Assembly: GCA_028288305.1 (NCBI GenBank)
Contig: JAQBOA010000094.1
Coordinates: forward strand, 1 to 47,118
DNA: 47,118 bases
Origin: Mucilaginibacter sp.
Lineage (GTDB): Bacteria > Bacteroidota > Bacteroidia > Sphingobacteriales > Sphingobacteriaceae
Direction of reading: 5' to 3'
A program made the translations under genes and the position numbers. This document shows positions 41,813 to 47,118 of the stretch, piece after piece; position 1 is the first letter of the stretch; every line of letters starts with the position of its first letter. The notes beneath the pieces were generated by a model that saw only the letters and a list, made by a program, of their open reading frames with translations, was not told where the DNA came from and did no database searches.

Positions 41813-43015
41813 ATGAAGTACAAAAAACACCTGGTAATTTTAATAATTGCATTTATGAGTTGCAGAAAGTCATATAACCCACCTGCTATAGCATCACCTA
41901 ACAGTTATCTTGTTGTAGAGGGTGTGATAAACAGTGGTATTGACTCAACTATTATTAAATTAAGCAAAACTGTAAAACTTTCTTCAGGTACTACCACAAA
42001 CCCGGTGTTACAGGCTATGGTTTTTGTTCAAAGTGACCAGAATGTTATATTTCCTCTAACCGAAACCACAAATGGTAATTATGTTTCTGCCGGCTTAAAT
42101 CTCGACAATACGCACAAATATCGTTTAAGTATAAAAACGGGTGATAACCTGCAATATCTATCTGATTATGCCGCAGTACTAAACTCACCGCCTATTGACA
42201 GTGTTAGCTATGATACCAAGGGCTATCTTACTGTACCAGGGTTAAATATTTACGTAAACACACACGATGCAAGTAATAAAGTACTTTATTACCGTTGGGA
42301 ATACCAGGAAACATGGATATTCCATTCAAATTTCCCTTCATATTTTAAATCAAACGGTGATACAGTATTAATCAGGGATTTAGCTAACGATAATATTACT
42401 AACTGCTGGGGGAATTATACATCAAGTACAATTGTTTTAGGATCATCAGCCAAATTATCAAAGAAAGTCATTTCTAATCAACCCATTATAGCGATTCCAT
42501 CAACGTCAGAGAAAGTGGGGGATGCATACAGCATCCTGGTGAAGCAATATGCATTAACAGCGGATGCCTATACCTTTTATGTAAACCTGAAAAAAAATAC
42601 AGAACAATTAGGAAGTATTTTTGATGCATTGCCATCACAGATCAATGGAAATATACATTCAGTTACTAATCCTACTGAACCTGTTATTGGTTATGTAAGT
42701 ATCGGCAGTACATCAAACCAGCGGATATTTATTACAAAAAAGCAATTACCTGATTGGGTGACCATCCCATTCCATACTGACTGCGAACTTGCTTATCCTG
42801 GCGTTCCTTGCTGTTATTATGTATATCCCCCTGGCCCCCCTAACCAGGTAGACGCCTATATTAATTATAAAAAAGGGGGCTACCTGTACCCATTAATACC
42901 AATTAATGCAATAGGATTGCCTGGGCATCCACCCATAGGATATACGGCTGCATCGAGAGAATGTGTTGACTGTACATTGAGAGGAACAAATAAAAAACCG
43001 GCTTTTTGGAAATGA
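41813..43015 (+). CDS. DUF4249 surface lipoprotein, copy 2
   Basis: The 400-residue paralog of the preceding gene has the signal MKYKKHLVILIIAFMSCRKSY and the same segments in the same order: SYLVVEGVINSGIDSTIIKLSKTV, YYRWEYQETW, NTEQLGSIFDALPSQINGNI and the terminal CVDCTLRGTNKKPAFWK. It differs from copies 1 and 3 most in the last ~90 residues, which carry a Cys/Pro/Tyr-rich insert (PGVPCCYYVYPPGPPNQ). That region may hold the specificity-determining surface. The stop overlaps an in-frame ATG of copy 3 by three bases. Confidence 0.9.
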   Translation: MKYKKHLVILIIAFMSCRKSYNPPAIASPNSYLVVEGVINSGIDSTIIKLSKTVKLSSGTTTNPVLQAMVFVQSDQNVIFPLTETTNGNYVSAGLNLDNTHKYRLSIKTGDNLQYLSDYAAVLNSPPIDSVSYDTKGYLTVPGLNIYVNTHDASNKVLYYRWEYQETWIFHSNFPSYFKSNGDTVLIRDLANDNITNCWGNYTSSTIVLGSSAKLSKKVISNQPIIAIPSTSEKVGDAYSILVKQYALTADAYTFYVNLKKNTEQLGSIFDALPSQINGNIHSVTNPTEPVIGYVSIGSTSNQRIFITKKQLPDWVTIPFHTDCELAYPGVPCCYYVYPPGPPNQVDAYINYKKGGYLYPLIPINAIGLPGHPPIGYTAASRECVDCTLRGTNKKPAFWK

Positions 43016-43026
43016 TGGAGAAGGAT

Positions 43027-44172
43027 ATGAAAAGGGAACACTACCTGTTATTTTTACTAATCACGGCCATGGGATGCAGAAAGCCATATAACCCGCCCGC
43101 TATTGCCATACCTAACGGTTACCTGGTTGTTGAAGGCGTAATTAACAGCGGTTCAGATTCTACTTTTATTAAGCTTAGTCATACAGTTAATATTTCAAGT
43201 AAAGTTACCACAAATCCAGTTTTGGGAGCTGTGCTTACCGTAGAGAGTGATAAGAATGTTATTTTTCCCTTAACTGAAACCACTAATGGTTATTATGTGT
43301 CACCTGGATTAAATCTGGACATTTCCGGGCAATATCGTTTGAGAATAAAAACACCGGATAACAAACAATACCTATCAGATTTGGTTCCCGTAAAAGTTAC
43401 ACCGCCAATTGACAGTATTGGTTATAATATTGTAAGTCTTCCTGACACCGGGATACAAATTTATGCTAATACACACGATCCAAATAACAATACCCATTAT
43501 TACCGCTGGGACTATAATGAAGACTGGGAGTTTCGCTCAAAATATATTTCAAATTTCATTTCAACCGGATCTGCACTTGTAGAGCGGACTCCTGACCAGT
43601 ATGTATCCATTTGTTATACTAATGATGTTTCAAGTGATATAGTTTTAGGGTCATCAGCTAAACTAAAACAGGACGTAATTCATCAAAATCCAATTATATT
43701 CATTGCTTCAACATCAGAAAAAATAGAAACCAGGTATCGTGTTGTTGTACGCGAATATGCATTAACAGGCGATGCTTATAACTTTTGGGTAAACATTAAG
43801 AAGAATACCGAACAGTTAGGTAGCATTTTTGATGCTCAACCATCACAGTTAAAAAGTAATATACATTGTATAACTAATCCTTCTGAGTCGGTTATTGGTT
43901 ATTTAAGTATTTGCTCAGTCTCCTCAAAAACGCAATTTATTTACAATTACAAATTGCCTTCATGGGTAGCGGCATATCCTTATTCCTGCAATGTAGATAC
44001 TGCGTACATTCCTTTTTCAAATTATCGCAATTTAATTCTATTTCCTGACGAATACCTGGCAACAGAACCCATAGGACCTATTATAAGTCCTTCAGGATAT
44101 TTCTGGACAAGCCGGGAATGCGCAGATTGTACGTTAAGAGGCTCTAAAATACCACCAGCTTTTTGGAGATAA
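43027..44172 (+). CDS. DUF4249 surface lipoprotein, copy 3
   Basis: The start at ATG 43027 (MKREHYLLFLLITAMGCRKPY) lines up with the starts of copies 1 and 2 and gives 381 residues. Earlier starts at 43012 or 43015 overlap the previous stop and are also possible. The same DUF4249 segments occur: GYLVVEGVINSGSDSTFIKLSHTV, YYRWDYNEDW, NTEQLGSIFDAQPSQLKSNI and the terminal CADCTLRGSKIPPAFWR. The most variable part is again the ~60 residues before the C-terminal motif. A decayed fourth copy follows at once. Confidence 0.9.
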   Translation: MKREHYLLFLLITAMGCRKPYNPPAIAIPNGYLVVEGVINSGSDSTFIKLSHTVNISSKVTTNPVLGAVLTVESDKNVIFPLTETTNGYYVSPGLNLDISGQYRLRIKTPDNKQYLSDLVPVKVTPPIDSIGYNIVSLPDTGIQIYANTHDPNNNTHYYRWDYNEDWEFRSKYISNFISTGSALVERTPDQYVSICYTNDVSSDIVLGSSAKLKQDVIHQNPIIFIASTSEKIETRYRVVVREYALTGDAYNFWVNIKKNTEQLGSIFDAQPSQLKSNIHCITNPSESVIGYLSICSVSSKTQFIYNYKLPSWVAAYPYSCNVDTAYIPFSNYRNLILFPDEYLATEPIGPIISPSGYFWTSRECADCTLRGSKIPPAFWR

Positions 44173-44177
44173 AAAAT

Positions 44178-44285
44178 ATGAAAGGAAATTTATAACTGTT
44201 AGTTTTAATAATCATAGCTGTGGGATGTAAAAAACCATATACGTTGAAGGGAAGTCATATAAAACCAAGTTATTGGCAATATTAA
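44178..44285 (+). pseudogene. Remnant of a fourth DUF4249 gene (internal deletion)
   Basis: ATG at 44178 aligns with the starts of the three upstream paralogs. It is followed by a TAA at codon 6 (44193-44195), then LLVLIIIAVGCKKPY, an almost unchanged lipoprotein signal end. The next codons read TLKGSHIKPSYWQY and then TAA, which is the family C-terminus (compare TLRGSKIPPAFWR). About 340 codons between the two are missing, so a deletion has joined head to tail. The product cannot be functional. The upstream spacing and the aligned flanks show a former four-copy array. Confidence 0.85.
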
Positions 44286-44386
44286 AGCGATGCAAAATTA
44301 GAGAATGATAATTTTAGTAATAAAACAAGTGGATATATTAATTTAAATTTATAAAAGTACTTAACCAGTTAAAACAAATTTTGATC

Positions 44387-46765
44387 ATGAGAAATACCGT
44401 ACAAGCCATTAAGACCATGTTGTTAACAACAACGATTTCTCTGCTTTTATTAACTGGCAAAGCCCAGGTTATACAGGAAGTACAAAATAGCTTTAACCTG
44501 TATAAACAAAGTGCCTTACAGGAGAAAATTTTTGTCCATACAGATAAAAACGTTTATCTGCCCGGTGAAATATTGTGGTTTAAAATTTACTGTGTTGAAG
44601 GTAATGATCATAAACCTGTAAACTTAAGCAAAGTTGTATACGTTGATGTTTTGGATAACAATCAAACACCTGTAATACAGGCAAAGATTTCCATTAAAAA
44701 CGGTATTGGCGATGGATCTTTATATATCCCTGTTTCAGTTAGCAACGGCAATTACAAGTTTAGGGCATATACAAGCTGGATGAAAAATTTTAACCCGGAA
44801 TTTTATTTTGAAAAATCAATTACCTTAATAAATCCTTTAAAATCACCTGAAAGGCCCATTAAAGATAATGCCCAGGCTTATGATATCCAATTTTTTCCTG
44901 AAGGCGGCAATTTAGTAAGCGATATTACAAGTAAGGTAGCTTTTAAAGCAGTGAACCAAAATGGCAAAGGCGTTGCCCTTACAGGCGTTATTATTGATCA
45001 GCACAATGATACAATAGCCAGATTTAAATCTTTAAAATTTGGCATGGGCAATTTTTCTTTCACTCCAGCTTCAAACAATACTTACAAAGCGATTATAAAG
45101 ATTGGCAATAATAATCCAATAACTAAAGACCTGCCCGAAATTAATAAACAAGGTTATGTAATGAAGCTTACAGATGATGGAAGCGGCCACTTAGATATTA
45201 CTATAAAAAGCAATGAAAATTCAGCAGAAAATGTTTACCTCTTTGCACATACCAGGCAGGTAATAAGAGCAGCTGAAAGCGCTGTCATTAATAATGGCAC
45301 TGCTCATTTTTCAATAAATAAAAACTCTTTGGGTGAAGGAATAACTCATATTACCGTTTTTAATAGTGCAAAACAACCAGTATGTGAAAGACTTTATTTT
45401 AATCCGCCTTCGCAGCAATTAATTATTGATGCCAGCGCCGATAAGCAGCAATATGGTTTGCGAAAAAAGGCAGACATTTCTGTTTCCGCAAAAGATCAGA
45501 CAGGTAAACCATTAAATGCAGATTTGTCAATGGCTGTTTACCGTATTGATTCCCTTCAGACTATAGATCATAGTGATATTTTTAACTATTTATGGCTAAG
45601 TTCGGAGTTGAAAGGCACCATAGAATCACCAGATTATTATGTTAAAAACAACAATGCCGAAACTGGCGAAGCAATAGATAACCTGATGCTTACACAGGGA
45701 TGGCGAAGGTTTCAATGGAGCCAGGTACTGGATAATAAACCTGCTGCATTTAATTTTATTCCTGAATATAATGGCCATATTATTACAGCCCGGATAGTTA
45801 ATACTGAAAATAACTCCCCGGCTAAGGGTATGCTTACTTATCTGGGCATACCGGGCAAAAGAGTACAGTTATATGCTGCCAGGAGCGATTCATCGGGCCA
45901 TATATTTTACTATACAAAAGGATTTTATGGTTCAAATGAAATTATAGCCCAAACAAACACACAGATAGATAGCACTTACCGGATTGATGTTCTAAGTCCG
46001 TTTTCAGAGCAATATTCTAAAACATCTTTGCCAAAATTTAATTACAATGCTGGCATGTCAGGCGCATTGCAGGAACATAGTTTAGGTATACAGGTATTGA
46101 ATATCTATTCGGGCAATAACATTAAACGGTTTTATGACCCTTTAGTAGATAGCAGCGCATTTTACGGTAAACCTTATAAAACTTATAAACTTGATGATTT
46201 TACCCGATTTACTACAATGGAAGAAGATTTACGGGAATATGTATCCGAAGATAATATTGTAAAACAAAGAGGCAGGTTTCATATTAAAGTACTTAATGAC
46301 CGTGGTTTTTTAGATGGAGATCCACTGGTATTAGTTGATGGGATACCTGTTTTTAATATTGACAAAGTAATTGCCATTGACCCTTTAAAAGTAAAGAGGC
46401 TGGAAGTTGTACGGGAAAGATATTTTTACGGCCCTTCACAGGAAGAAGGCATATTTAGTTTTACTTCTTATAAAGGCGATCTCGGCGGTGTTGAGCTTGA
46501 CCCTCATGCAATAGTAGTTGATTATGAAGGCATGCAATTGCGTCGTGAATTTTATTCACCGGTTTACGAAACTGAAACACAATCCACAAGCCGAATTCCG
46601 GATTTCAGAAACTTATTATACTGGTCACCTTCAGTAAATGCGACTGGTAAAGGTGCTGCATCTTTTTATACCTCAGATCAAAAAGGGGAATATATAGGTG
46701 TAATACAAGGCATTACAACCAACGGGCAAGCAGGCAGTCAATATTTCACTTTTGAGGTTAAATAA
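44387..46765 (+). CDS. Large secreted MG2-domain protein with a TonB-plug-like domain and no barrel
   Basis: Started at ATG 44387 (MRNTVQAIKTMLLTTTISLLLLTGKA), the protein has 792 residues. An MG2-like domain (about 45-140) has the signature EKIFVHTDKNVYLPGEILWF and a YKFRAYTSWMKN closing. Further beta-sandwich-like domains follow to about residue 450, including FFPEGGNLV and KQQYGLRKKADISVSAKD. The region LTQGWRRFQW is family-typical. The C-terminal ~250 residues contain a plug-like segment (PLVLVDGIPVFNIDKVIAIDPLKVKRLEVVRE) without a following barrel. MG2 domains occur in bacterial alpha2-macroglobulins, but no CxEQ thioester is present. It is probably periplasmic or surface-attached and an accessory to the upstream receptor (inference). 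Confidence 0.88.
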   Translation: MRNTVQAIKTMLLTTTISLLLLTGKAQVIQEVQNSFNLYKQSALQEKIFVHTDKNVYLPGEILWFKIYCVEGNDHKPVNLSKVVYVDVLDNNQTPVIQAKISIKNGIGDGSLYIPVSVSNGNYKFRAYTSWMKNFNPEFYFEKSITLINPLKSPERPIKDNAQAYDIQFFPEGGNLVSDITSKVAFKAVNQNGKGVALTGVIIDQHNDTIARFKSLKFGMGNFSFTPASNNTYKAIIKIGNNNPITKDLPEINKQGYVMKLTDDGSGHLDITIKSNENSAENVYLFAHTRQVIRAAESAVINNGTAHFSINKNSLGEGITHITVFNSAKQPVCERLYFNPPSQQLIIDASADKQQYGLRKKADISVSAKDQTGKPLNADLSMAVYRIDSLQTIDHSDIFNYLWLSSELKGTIESPDYYVKNNNAETGEAIDNLMLTQGWRRFQWSQVLDNKPAAFNFIPEYNGHIITARIVNTENNSPAKGMLTYLGIPGKRVQLYAARSDSSGHIFYYTKGFYGSNEIIAQTNTQIDSTYRIDVLSPFSEQYSKTSLPKFNYNAGMSGALQEHSLGIQVLNIYSGNNIKRFYDPLVDSSAFYGKPYKTYKLDDFTRFTTMEEDLREYVSEDNIVKQRGRFHIKVLNDRGFLDGDPLVLVDGIPVFNIDKVIAIDPLKVKRLEVVRERYFYGPSQEEGIFSFTSYKGDLGGVELDPHAIVVDYEGMQLRREFYSPVYETETQSTSRIPDFRNLLYWSPSVNATGKGAASFYTSDQKGEYIGVIQGITTNGQAGSQYFTFEVK

Positions 46766-46849
46766 TAATTAACGAGAGTTCGATATCGCATTCTTCCTCA
46801 CCCAAGCTCGCTCATTGGACCACTGTGTGTACAAAAGCATGTTGTTATT

Positions 46850-47000
46850 AAAGATTAGATGCCCCGTAGAGGTAACCCGTTTGTAGAAAATAAAAAGCAA
46901 ATTTGCCCCTAACGGGTCAAAGGTCGGTAGCAAAATAAATAAGTTGCAATACCGTGCCGTCAGGTACGGAACTTGGCGAGTTGCGTACCTGACCTTTGGT
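46850..47000. repeat. Structured non-coding repeat near the right edge
   Basis: ACCCGTT (46875-46881) can pair with AACGGGT (46911-46917). GTCAGGTACG (46959-46968) pairs perfectly with CGTACCTGAC (46984-46993), and AAAGGTC (46919-46925) can pair with GACCTTT (46991-46997). No open frame is visible from 46766 to the window end, so the last ~350 bp look non-coding. The layered stems resemble dispersed palindromic elements of Bacteroidota, possibly transcribed as a structured RNA. Confidence 0.55.
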
Positions 47001-47118
47001 CTAACAAAGATAGTTTTTAATAAATATTGTTGTTGGAATGGGGGGTCTGGGGGGTGTTAAAAACTAAAAACTTTGTGGAAAACGTTGCTATAAAAGGCAG
47101 GGTGAACTTTCGTGCCTA

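Noticed and set aside
43006..43026. Earlier TTG/ATG starts of the third DUF4249 gene
   Set aside because: Alignment with the starts of the two preceding paralogs and the signal peptide favours ATG 43027, though ATG 43012 overlapping the previous stop remains possible.
1..47118. CRISPR array, tRNA, rRNA or phage structural genes
   Set aside because: No regularly spaced short repeats, no cloverleaf or rRNA sequence and no capsid, tail or integrase pattern seen by eye on either strand; a tRNAscan or HMM search would be decisive.

Overview
The window looks like a chromosomal segment of a Bacteroidota bacterium, most likely Sphingobacteriaceae close to Mucilaginibacter or Pedobacter (inference). 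The reasons are: low to moderate G+C; a Bacteroidota-type promoter (TTG, 19-nt spacer, TAnnTTTG) in front of rimP; a TonB-dependent receptor with DUF4249 lipoproteins; secreted GH20 and type-B esterase proteins; and a DUF6515-like Gly/Tyr-rich protein. No tRNA, rRNA or CRISPR array was seen.

Layout. (1) 1-9 kb is accessory and repeat-rich. It holds the 3' part of an AAA-ATPase mobile-element gene and a second copy of its last ~220 bp. Between the two copies lie a dead antitoxin-like gene and a RelE/ParE toxin-antitoxin pair. A second RelE/ParE pair, a lipoprotein between ~200-bp direct repeats, tandem secreted lipocalin-like paralogs, a DinB protein and several palindromic or MITE-like elements follow. 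(2) 9-18 kb holds a doubly broken secreted-protein gene, a MaoC hydratase, a papain-like protease and a purple-acid-phosphatase-like phosphoesterase that both lack signal peptides, a GH20 hexosaminidase, a type-B carboxylesterase and a MITE with terminal inverted repeats just before prfA. (3) 18.9-26.9 kb holds a PagL-like lipid A deacylase, an ApbE flavin transferase, a four-gene cluster (small basic secreted protein, outer-membrane barrel, OmpR-type regulator, histidine kinase), a DUF6515-like surface protein and a frameshifted NHL-repeat gene. (4) 26.9-31.9 kb holds an SDR, a Crp-family regulator, a YfiT-like thiol transferase, a secreted FAD oxidoreductase, a decaying higBA module and a small lipoprotein. 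(5) 31.9-36.8 kb is the conserved rimP-nusA-infB operon, with a textbook promoter, a terminator-like leader hairpin and a strong terminator. (6) 37.1-46.8 kb is one co-directional envelope locus: a secreted protein of unknown function, an STN-containing TonB receptor, three tandem DUF4249 lipoproteins, the collapsed remnant of a fourth, and a large protein with an MG2-like domain and a TonB-plug-like domain but no barrel. (7) The right edge is a structured non-coding repeat.

How the genes may work together. The 37-47 kb locus is the best candidate for an undescribed system. The receptor and its lipoproteins probably form a SusCD-like surface uptake complex in which DUF4249 proteins take the lid role, and the MG2/plug protein is an accessory (inference). 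The other recurring theme is decay: at least six genes carry nonsense, frameshift or deletion lesions. The two single-base shifts and the two long homopolymers (A10 upstream of higA, G9 in the DUF6515-like gene) could be real slippage or assembly errors.
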